From assembly GCA_001795335.1 (NCBI GenBank), contig MGOK01000024.1, forward strand, positions 2,313-10,488: a DNA stretch of 8,176 nucleotides. The letters are read 5' to 3'. Shown here in pieces: positions 1-5,050 of the stretch. A program made the position numbers and the translations under genes. The notes beneath the pieces were generated by a model. That model ran no database searches. It worked only from the letters and a program-made list of their open reading frames with translations, and was not told where the DNA came from. Numbering within the stretch: the stretch's first letter is position 1; each line of letters opens with the position of its first letter. The stretch comes from Chloroflexi bacterium RBG_19FT_COMBO_55_16. GTDB lineage: Bacteria; Chloroflexota; Anaerolineae; Anaerolineales; UBA4823.

Positions 1-476
1 AAAAGATATTCCATCAGCGTGGACATGGTAGCCACTGCTCGTGCCAAGGCCCAATCGTAGCTCTCGCGATGGGCAGTGGACAATCCGACGGCCTCGGCCC
101 GTTCTGGCAAGACTTCTACATCCCTCAGGCGTAAGATTTCCACGATGTGCTGGCAAAAAGCGGCCTTCTTGCCGACCGACTCCACCAGGGTCAGGCGCAT
201 GTTGGGGCAGATGATCTTGAGCGGTATCCCGGGAAAACCAGCCCCGGTGCCGATATCGATCACCCGCTCCATGGGCGCATTGCGCATCGCCAGCAGGCAG
301 GTGAGCGAATCCAGGAAGTGCTTGGTGCGAATTTTCTTTGGGTCGTCGATCGCCGTCAGGTTGAAGCGGGCGTTCCAGGAAAGCAGTTCTCGCTCATAGG
401 TATCCAGGGCTGCTAGCTGGGCTCTGTTCAATTGTAAGCCGATCAGGGCGCGCGCCTGTTGAGATAGGTCCTTCAT
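1..476 (-). CDS. rsmG: 16S rRNA (guanine-527-N7)-methyltransferase RsmG (GidB), C-terminus off the left edge
   Basis: RsmG uses SAM to methylate N7 of G527 in the 530 loop of 16S rRNA; it is a cytoplasmic enzyme acting on the small ribosomal subunit. Reading the minus strand from the ATG at 476 gives 158 codons open to the window edge. The family signature is plain: WNARFNLTA near residues 34-42, KHFLDSL at 52-58, and the SAM-binding loop VIDIGTGAGFPGIPL at 72-86, followed by LTLVES (95-100) and KKAAFCQ (103-109). The region around LARAVA (144-149) also fits. Family members are usually a little over 200 residues, so roughly the last quarter lies outside the window. The start is supported by the N-terminal match and by a TATAAT box 7 nt upstream; there is no Shine-Dalgarno sequence. 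It lies downstream of the DUF4349 gene, with a stem-loop in the gap, so it is probably transcribed on its own. No mnmG (gidA), a common partner, is upstream. Confidence 0.97.
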   Translation of the reverse strand, partial: MKDLSQQARALIGLQLNRAQLAALDTYERELLSWNARFNLTAIDDPKKIRTKHFLDSLTCLLAMRNAPMERVIDIGTGAGFPGIPLKIICPNMRLTLVESVGKKAAFCQHIVEILRLRDVEVLPERAEAVGLSTAHRESYDWALARAVATMSTLMEYL

Positions 477-483
477 AGTATGA

Positions 484-489
484 ATTATA
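484..489 (-). promoter_or_regulatory. Candidate -10 box of rsmG (leaderless)
   Basis: A perfect TATAAT on the minus strand ends 7 nt before the rsmG ATG (474-476). Transcription would be expected to begin at or next to the start codon, giving a leaderless mRNA. This agrees with the lack of a purine-rich ribosome binding site in the preceding bases. No good -35 hexamer is visible at a spacing of 16-18 bp. Confidence 0.55.
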
Positions 490-585
490 CTTGCTCATGG
501 TAGTAAATTGCTTCTGCGGATGATATCGTGATTGCGGAAGGCAAACCTGGGAATATAATCCGGAAGGTGGCAGTTAGGTTAAATT

Positions 586-616
586 TAGAATGGGCTCCGA
601 TCCGGAGCCCATTCTA
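586..616 (-). terminator. Perfect 14-bp stem-loop after the DUF4349 gene
   Basis: TAGAATGGGCTCCG (586-599) is repeated as its exact reverse complement at 603-616, with a 3-nt loop at 600-602. It starts 48 nt beyond the stop codon of the minus-strand lipoprotein gene and about 110 nt before the rsmG start. On the minus strand the stem is followed by AAATTTAACC rather than a run of U. It could be a weak intrinsic terminator or a 3'-end stabilising hairpin. A palindromic protein-binding site is also possible. The stem is directly visible; the role is inferred. Confidence 0.55.
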
Positions 617-664
617 GGTTGCGATTGTGGGATTAGTATCAGTAATAAAGAGGGTCTTCTGCAC

Positions 665-1621
665 TCAACCGCTGGGTGGGGGGCTGGGGACCTGAGCGGC
701 GCGTCTGGCTTTGCGGCGGGCGCGCCAGCGCAGGAGGCCGCGCACGATCAGGTAGACCGGCAGGACGATCACCACCAGGACGGGCAGGGCGAACAGCACT
801 AGCCAGATGGCGATATTGACGATCACTTGCAGCGCTCTGATCAGTGCCTGAATGGCACTTTTAACTACCCCCACCGGTTCCCAACCGCCGATGGTAATAG
901 CCTGTTCGGCTGCGCTGGCGATCAATTCCACGGATATAGCGGAGAGTTTGGCCGATTCATCATAGTACTTGATCTGCCCTTTGATCACCTCGATTTGCTC
1001 ACGCACCTGGACGAGCTGGTTGTAAACGCTGAGTACGTCTTCCGTGCGCCTGGCTTCTTGCATGATCTGTGTCAATTGAGCCTCGGCCGCCTCCAGGTTG
1101 CGCAGGCGGGACTGCAGGTCGGTGTATTCGCTGGTCACATCCTGGCTATCGATGGTCTTGTTGAGAGGCAGGCGGCCGCTCTCAGCCTCGATCCGCGCCA
1201 GGGCTTCATCCAATCGCTCGGCTGGTACGCGGATGGTGATCGAGGCGCGCGGCACTTCCTGGCCGTTGGCCAGGAAACTCTGGTAGAGGTTGGCAGAGAC
1301 GACGTAACCGCCCATTTCCTCCGCTAACTTGCCAATCGTTTCCATCGATTGATCTGGCTTGTCGACCACGATCTCCAGACGGGCATTTTTTATCACGATC
1401 CGTTCCGCCGTACCCCCAGTCTGTGCTTGAATATTGGAGGCTCTATCGAAAGATGGCGGCGCGGGCGCTTCCATAACGGGAGCGCCGGCTGCCCCCTCAA
1501 CGTAAACTTCTTGGGGAGGCGCGGCGGCTGGAGAGCAGGCGGCCAGCAAGCCGGTGGCCAGTAGACTGGTGGCCAGTAGAATTGGGATCAGGCTTGAGGC
1601 AAGAAAATTTCTTTTGATCAT
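665..1621 (-). CDS. DUF4349 domain lipoprotein with C-terminal membrane helix
   Basis: This is a predicted exported lipoprotein of the DUF4349 family; its biochemical role is unknown. The N-terminus is basic (MIKR), followed by a hydrophobic stretch and the lipobox LAAC with the acylated cysteine at residue 29. A Pro/Ala/Glu-rich linker follows (30-70). The DUF4349 domain starts near 73 with the typical IVIKNARLEIVVDKPD (75-90), then GGYVVSA (104-110), SITIRVPAERLDEAL (127-141) and DVTSEYTDLQSRLRN (161-175). A helical, probably coiled-coil segment spans about 170-215. A strong hydrophobic helix lies at about 266-296 and is followed by an Arg/Lys-rich tail (298-308), so the C-terminus should be cytoplasmic. 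The start is fixed by GAGGAG at good spacing. The 95-bp gap to the phosphoesterase upstream may hold its own promoter. Family assignment is firm; function is not known. Confidence 0.93.
   Translation of the reverse strand: MIKRNFLASSLIPILLATSLLATGLLAACSPAAAPPQEVYVEGAAGAPVMEAPAPPSFDRASNIQAQTGGTAERIVIKNARLEIVVDKPDQSMETIGKLAEEMGGYVVSANLYQSFLANGQEVPRASITIRVPAERLDEALARIEAESGRLPLNKTIDSQDVTSEYTDLQSRLRNLEAAEAQLTQIMQEARRTEDVLSVYNQLVQVREQIEVIKGQIKYYDESAKLSAISVELIASAAEQAITIGGWEPVGVVKSAIQALIRALQVIVNIAIWLVLFALPVLVVIVLPVYLIVRGLLRWRARRKARRAAQVPSPPPSG
1535..1579 (-). repeat. Three 15-bp tandem units in the signal-peptide coding region
   Basis: Codons 15-29 of the lipoprotein read LLATS-LLATG-LLAAC, three tandem five-residue units. 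The first two share CTACTGGCCACC exactly at the DNA level, and the third is a diverged copy ending in the lipobox cysteine codon. The hydrophobic core of the signal peptide appears to have grown by in-frame 15-bp duplication. Confidence 0.8.
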
Positions 1622-1629
1622 TGCGATTT

Positions 1630-1635
1630 CTCCTC
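1630..1635 (-). promoter_or_regulatory. Ribosome binding site of the DUF4349 gene
   Basis: GAGGAG on the minus strand lies 8 nt before the ATG at 1621. It is the only strong Shine-Dalgarno sequence in front of any gene in this window, and it fixes the lipoprotein start. Confidence 0.8.
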
Positions 1636-1648
1636 GGTAGTTATTTTC

Positions 1649-1678
1649 CTTCTCAAGACGTCAATCCCCTGTGAGAAG
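1649..1678. repeat. Inverted repeat upstream of the DUF4349 gene
   Basis: CTTCTCA (1649-1655) and TGAGAAG (1672-1678) are perfect 7-bp inverted arms separated by 16 bp. On the minus strand the spacer contains TTGACG, a good -35 match, but no convincing -10 follows at 16-18 bp. This could be an operator over the promoter of the lipoprotein gene. The repeat is visible; the role is a guess. Confidence 0.3.
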
Positions 1679-1716
1679 TTCCATAAGATGGATTACCTCT
1701 GCATGGTTATTGACAC

Positions 1717-2445
1717 TCACCAACCGCCGCTCAGGCGGTGGATGTGGCGAGCGGGCAGGTCGTGTGCCTGCATGCGGTCTTGAACGCCGGTCACATCGTA
1801 GGAAACCCGGCGGTAATCCCAGGTGTGTGCTTCAGGTTCGAAAACAGCATAGGAGGCGCGCGGGTCCCGGTCGCGCGGCTGGCCGACGGAACCCGGGTTT
1901 AATATGGCACGCGGGGCCATAGCGATGTGGTTGCCGGTTTCGGGAATGATCAGATCTGCGGAGCGTCGTCCCTCATTGAGCTGGTAGATGACTGGTAAGT
2001 GGCTGTGTCCCACGAAGCAAAAGGGCGTTTCGAAGTGGGCGAAGTTTTGGGTGGCGGTGCGGGTATCCAGCAGATATTCCCAGACTGGCTGGCGCGGGCT
2101 GCCGTGGACCAGCGTGACAGAGTTTAATATGGCGCGCTCTGGCAGGCTGCGCAAATAGGCTGCATTGGCTGAGGTGAGGTTTTGTTGTGTCCACACCACC
2201 ACCTGGCGGGCTTCGGGATTGAAAGAATCGATATCAATTTGCCCAAGGACAGCCGCATCATGATTGCCGATCAGGCAAAGTAAGTTGGGGAGCTGGCGCA
2301 CCCGCTGGATGCATTCATTGGGGTCTGGACCGTAACCGACCAGGTCGCCGAGGCACCAAGCCGCGTCGATTTCACCAGCGTCGGCAATTACGGCTTCTAG
2401 GGCGGTCAGGTTGGCGTGAATGTCGGAAATGATCAGGATACGCAT
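1717..2445 (-). CDS. Calcineurin-like metallophosphoesterase family protein
   Basis: A cytoplasmic metal-dependent phosphoesterase of the calcineurin-like superfamily (ApaH/YfcE-type, Metallophos_2). The di-metal motifs are in order and intact: D8-x-H10 in SDIHAN, GDLVGYGP with D34, GNHD at 60-63, VHGSP with H114, and GHSH at 146-149. NPGSVGQPRD (183-192) is the C-terminal signature typical of this branch. Length (242 residues) is normal for it. Members hydrolyse phosphodiesters or phosphomonoesters, and the substrate cannot be told from the sequence; bis-nucleotide or cyclic-nucleotide cleavage are possibilities. There is no signal peptide. The start has no Shine-Dalgarno sequence, but the SDIH motif must follow within a few residues, so the ATG at 2445 is safe. 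It follows the methyltransferase gene by 49 bp and could be co-transcribed or use the TATAAT at 2494-2499. Confidence 0.93.
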   Translation of the reverse strand: MRILIISDIHANLTALEAVIADAGEIDAAWCLGDLVGYGPDPNECIQRVRQLPNLLCLIGNHDAAVLGQIDIDSFNPEARQVVVWTQQNLTSANAAYLRSLPERAILNSVTLVHGSPRQPVWEYLLDTRTATQNFAHFETPFCFVGHSHLPVIYQLNEGRRSADLIIPETGNHIAMAPRAILNPGSVGQPRDRDPRASYAVFEPEAHTWDYRRVSYDVTGVQDRMQAHDLPARHIHRLSGGW

Positions 2446-2493
2446 GGGGATGGACAGAAACTTGAGCAGAAGAGATACACCCGGGTTGGATCT

Positions 2494-2499
2494 ATTATA
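2494..2499 (-). promoter_or_regulatory. Candidate -10 box for the phosphoesterase, overlapping the upstream stop codon
   Basis: TATAAT on the minus strand shares its bases with the TAA stop codon of the methyltransferase gene (the reading is GTA-TAA-T). It would start transcription about 40 nt before the phosphoesterase ATG. No clear -35 hexamer is present at 16-18 bp, so this is only a candidate. Confidence 0.35.
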
Positions 2500-3217
2500 C
2501 TATCATCCAAACCTGATACAGGCTCAGCTGGCCTCCCTCTCCATCGGAGAAAAAAGTTTTGCCGATCGTGAATCCGGATTCTCTGGCCAGATCAGCCAGC
2601 TCCTCCAGGGTGAAGAAGTGAACATAGCGTAAGCCCAGGCCGCCTTGTCGCCAGTCGATCAGGTAATCGCCGGGGTCGACGTCGGCTTCGCTTAAGCCGA
2701 GCTTCTCCCATGGTTGCAGGCGAGCGCGCAGGCGCGGGCTGTGCAAGAATTGCCACTCGGAGTGGATGAAGCAGCCCTTTGGGGATAGCCGCGCGCTTAC
2801 CCTCTCCAACACTTGGCGGCGCAAGGCAGCGCCAGGCAGGTGATGGAGCACAGCAAAGGCCAGGATGATATCGAAAGCCGAAAATGGGAGATCCCTGTCC
2901 CAGTATGGGGCAGCCAGGTCTCTTTGCAGGAAGGTACTAAGCGAGTCATCTGGTAAGTCCTTACGGGCTTGTGACAGCAATTCGGCGCTCAGGTCCAGCC
3001 CCACATAGTGGCCTTGGTGGGCTCTTCTCGCCAGTTCTCGTCCCAATTCCCCGTTGCCACAGCCTAAATCCAGCACGTGCGCAGCGCTGTCCAACGATGC
3101 CAAGACTTGCCGGACGCCGGGTTGCAACCGTTGCCGGGTGGCAGAAAATTGGAGGGCAAAGGTCTGGTAAAATTGTCGATTGAGGTCGAGCAGGCGAGTA
3201 ATGGTGGTTGCGTTCAT
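2495..3217 (-). CDS. Trm9/ALKBH8-like class I SAM-dependent methyltransferase
   Basis: A soluble Rossmann-fold methyltransferase of 240 residues. SAM-binding motif I is VLDLGCGNG (48-56), the acidic ribose-binding strand is VGLDLS (72-77), QRD lies at 98-100, and the later motif is AFAVLHHLP (120-128). Several parts resemble the eukaryotic tRNA carboxymethyl-uridine methyltransferases Trm9 and ALKBH8: FYQTFALQFSATRQR (16-30) before the fold, compared with the family's Y..IA.HFS.TR; then GDYLIDWR (183-190), RYVHFFTLEEL (197-207) and a conserved Gly-Phe at the end of that helix. Trm9 methylates the carboxyl of cm5U34 to give mcm5U. The gene is divergent from elp3, whose product makes cm5U, which supports a tRNA role. 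The comparison is from memory, not alignment; a generic small-molecule methyltransferase remains possible. A TAGAAT box 6 nt before the ATG suggests a leaderless mRNA. Confidence 0.9.
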   Translation of the reverse strand: MNATTITRLLDLNRQFYQTFALQFSATRQRLQPGVRQVLASLDSAAHVLDLGCGNGELGRELARRAHQGHYVGLDLSAELLSQARKDLPDDSLSTFLQRDLAAPYWDRDLPFSAFDIILAFAVLHHLPGAALRRQVLERVSARLSPKGCFIHSEWQFLHSPRLRARLQPWEKLGLSEADVDPGDYLIDWRQGGLGLRYVHFFTLEELADLARESGFTIGKTFFSDGEGGQLSLYQVWMIV

Positions 3218-3223
3218 GGGAAT

Positions 3224-3252
3224 ATTCTAAATCGTGTCGCGTGAAAAGTTAA
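3224..3252 (-). promoter_or_regulatory. Candidate promoter of the Trm9-like gene (leaderless)
   Basis: On the minus strand TTAACT (3247-3252, 4 of 6 to TTGACA) and TAGAAT (3224-3229, 5 of 6 to TATAAT) are separated by 17 bp. The -10 box ends 6 nt before the ATG at 3217, which would put the transcription start at or next to the start codon. The -35 and the spacer lie within the heptamer repeat. Confidence 0.5.
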
Positions 3253-3317
3253 GCGGTAATCATGAATTGTGAAACGTATTACGTGAGATGTGAGATATTA
3301 AACGTGACGCGTGTAAA
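3234..3317. repeat. Degenerate tandem heptamer repeat, consensus GTGAAAC, in the divergent gap
   Basis: Twelve consecutive 7-bp units can be read without a gap. The best are GTGAAAA (3241), GTGAAAC (3269), GTGAGAT (3283 and again at 3290) and GTGACGC (3304). All five GTGA words start at positions in the same phase, 28, 14, 7 and 14 bp apart. By hand count, 59 of 84 positions match the consensus, with G1 in 10 of 12 units and T2 in 11 of 12. The array fills most of the space between the divergent methyltransferase and elp3 genes and runs into the elp3 start. A small perfect palindrome, ACGTATTACGT (3274-3284), lies inside it. Function unknown: possibly a decayed short tandem repeat or an array of regulator sites. 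Confidence 0.7.
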
Positions 3318-4939
3318 TGGGTAGGATGATGGATAAGCGGGATTGGTGGCAGGCGCGTGAATATACAGTAGAGAAGATGGCTCTGGCACGGCGCATCCTG
3401 GAGGAAGTGCGCGCGGGACGGCGGGTTGCCGAAGCGGTCGGGCGAAATCCCTTGCCCGGTGGGGTTGGTTACCTGGGTAAGCACATGTTGGTGGCTGCCT
3501 ACCGACAATTGATCGAAAGCGGGGAATGGCAACCCGACCCGCGTCTATTGGCACGCATCCGAATGAAACCGGTGCGAACGCTGTCTGGTGTGACCGTGGT
3601 GACTGTTTTGACCAAGCCATACCCGTGCCCGGGAAAGTGTATTTTTTGTCCTACCGATGTGCGCATGCCTAAGAGCTACTTACCGGATGAACCCGGCGCC
3701 ATGCGTGCCCTGCAGCACGATTTTGATCCTTATAACCAGGTGAAATCCCGCCTGGAGGCACTGAAGGCAGTTGGCCACCCGACCGATAAGATCGAGCTGC
3801 TGGTGCTGGGTGGGACGTGGAGCGCGTACCGCCGAGATTACCAGGAATGGTTCATTCTGCGCTGTCTTGATGCCCTGAACGAAGAGGAATCCAAGACACT
3901 GGTTGAGGCACAGGCGCACAACGAAACGGCTGCCCATCGCAACGTGGGGATGGCCATCGAGACTCGGCCGGATCACGTCAACCAACAGGAGCTGGCCTGG
4001 CTGCGCTATCTTGGAGTGACCAAAGTGCAGCTGGGCGCCCAAAGCCTGGATGATCGCATCCTGGAATTGAACCAGCGCGGCCATTCCGTGGAGCAGACGC
4101 GGCAGGCGGTATCCTTGCTGCGAGCTGGCGGTTTCAAGATCGTCTTGCACTGGATGCCGGACCTTTTGGGATCTACCCCAGCATCGGACCGGATGGATTT
4201 CCTCCGGCTGTGGGATGGATTTTGCCCGGATGAAATCAAGATTTACCCCAACCAGTTGCTCGCCAACGCCGAGTTGTTTGAATATTGGCAGCGCGGCGAG
4301 TTTGAGCCCTATACGACGAAGGAACTGATCGATCTGATCGCCGATGTCAAGCCAGCCATCCCGCGCTATTGCCGGGTCAACCGGGTGATCCGCGATATCC
4401 CCTCGACGAACGTTGTGGAAGGCAACAAACGCACCAGCTTGCGGCAGGACATTCATGCAGAATTGAAAAAGCGCGGGACGCGCTGCCAGTGTATCCGCTG
4501 CCGGGAAGTACGCAAACAGCCGGTTGGCAGAGAGAACTTAAGATTCGAGGATCTGACCTACCAGACTGGGCAAGCTGAGGAACACTTCCTATCATTCGTG
4601 ACCGAGGAGGATAAGATCGCCGCGTTTTTACGCCTATCGTTACCAGAGCTTGATGAGCATGGCAAATCGCCTCTTGAAACAGGGTTGGCAGATTTGCCAG
4701 GTGCAGCCATCATCCGCGAGGTGCATGTGTATGGCCAATCACTCGAAGTGGGGACGAAGCAGGATGGGTTAGCGCAGCACACTGGATTGGGCACGCAGTT
4801 ACTCCACCAGGCGGAAGAAATTGCCCACCGCAAAGGCTTTCGCCGGCTAGCGGTGATCGCAGCAGTTGGCACGCGGCGTTATTATCTCCAGCGGGGGTTT
4901 AAGCGCGGGAACTACTACTTAATCAAAGATTTAGCCTGA
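3317..4939 (+). CDS. elp3: Elp3-type tRNA uridine-34 carboxymethyltransferase (radical SAM plus GNAT)
   Basis: Elp3 uses a [4Fe-4S] cluster, SAM and acetyl-CoA to add a carboxymethyl group to C5 of wobble uridine in tRNA; bacteria and archaea use it without the other Elongator subunits. The N-terminal part (about 12-90) is the basic helical region used for tRNA binding. The radical SAM cluster motif is CPGKCIFC with C104, C108 and C111, followed by PGAMRALQHDFDPYNQ (126-141), LVLGGTW (162-168) and IETRPDH (214-220). Further matches are LGAQSLDD (239-246), RGHS (254-257), HWMPDLLGS (278-286), KIYP (308-311) and RDIPS (359-363). Cysteines 390, 392 and 395 fit the zinc site between domains. The C-terminal acetyltransferase domain has REVHVYG (467-473), the acetyl-CoA loop QHTGLGTQLL (487-496) and VGTRRYYLQRGF (517-528). 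Length matches single-protein Elp3s. ATGs at 3326 and 3329 are alternative starts, because no clear ribosome binding site decides between them. Confidence 0.97.
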   Translation: MGRMMDKRDWWQAREYTVEKMALARRILEEVRAGRRVAEAVGRNPLPGGVGYLGKHMLVAAYRQLIESGEWQPDPRLLARIRMKPVRTLSGVTVVTVLTKPYPCPGKCIFCPTDVRMPKSYLPDEPGAMRALQHDFDPYNQVKSRLEALKAVGHPTDKIELLVLGGTWSAYRRDYQEWFILRCLDALNEEESKTLVEAQAHNETAAHRNVGMAIETRPDHVNQQELAWLRYLGVTKVQLGAQSLDDRILELNQRGHSVEQTRQAVSLLRAGGFKIVLHWMPDLLGSTPASDRMDFLRLWDGFCPDEIKIYPNQLLANAELFEYWQRGEFEPYTTKELIDLIADVKPAIPRYCRVNRVIRDIPSTNVVEGNKRTSLRQDIHAELKKRGTRCQCIRCREVRKQPVGRENLRFEDLTYQTGQAEEHFLSFVTEEDKIAAFLRLSLPELDEHGKSPLETGLADLPGAAIIREVHVYGQSLEVGTKQDGLAQHTGLGTQLLHQAEEIAHRKGFRRLAVIAAVGTRRYYLQRGFKRGNYYLIKDLA

Positions 4940-4959
4940 TGTCTACAAATCGCTGATTT

Positions 4960-5029
4960 TATCGGCAACTTTCAGAACTGCAAACGAAAAGTGACATTTC
5001 AGATAGGGTCAGAGCGTGGATAGCCGATA
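4960..5029. repeat. Inverted and direct repeats between elp3 and the kinase gene
   Basis: TATCGGC (4960-4966) and GCCGATA (5023-5029) form perfect 7-bp inverted arms 56 nt apart; the right arm lies in the -35/-10 spacer of the kinase promoter. Inside, TTTCAGA occurs twice (4970-4976 and 4997-5003), 27 bp apart. There is no obvious intrinsic terminator for elp3 in this 111-bp gap. The repeats are real but short, so chance is a serious alternative. Confidence 0.25.
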
Positions 5030-5044
5030 GAAAAAGTCTATAAT
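5017..5044 (+). promoter_or_regulatory. Candidate promoter of the hybrid kinase gene (leaderless)
   Basis: A perfect TATAAT at 5039-5044 ends 6 nt before the ATG at 5051. The best -35 is TGGATA (5017-5022, 4 of 6) with a 16-bp spacer. The expected transcription start falls at or next to the start codon, and no Shine-Dalgarno sequence precedes it, so a leaderless mRNA is likely. Confidence 0.55.
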
Positions 5045-5050
5045 GGGCGC

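Noticed and set aside
76..416. Two overlapping plus-strand open frames over the rsmG region
   Set aside because: Both are antisense to the clear RsmG reading, which contains the SAM-binding loop and other family motifs.
515..538. TGCGGA direct repeat flanking GATATC upstream of rsmG
   Set aside because: Six-base repeats 18 bp apart are expected by chance, and they do not line up with a recognisable promoter element.
554..559. Plus-strand TATAAT in the gap upstream of rsmG
   Set aside because: No plus-strand gene follows, and the nearest -35-like hexamer is poor (TTGCGG). It could only drive antisense RNA into the lipoprotein gene, for which there is no other support.
827..1327. A 166-codon open frame on the plus strand inside the DUF4349 gene
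   Set aside because: It is antisense to the conserved DUF4349 domain and has no ribosome binding site or family match, so it is a shadow frame.
3234..3317. CRISPR array or plasmid-type iterons in the divergent gap
   Set aside because: Units are 7 bp with no unique spacers, so this is not CRISPR. There is no replication initiator gene nearby and the array is too degenerate to call iterons.
3680..4456. A 258-codon open frame on the minus strand inside elp3
   Set aside because: It lies wholly within the well-conserved radical SAM domain of elp3 on the opposite strand, and its translation shows no recognisable motif. It is an antisense shadow of GC-rich codons.
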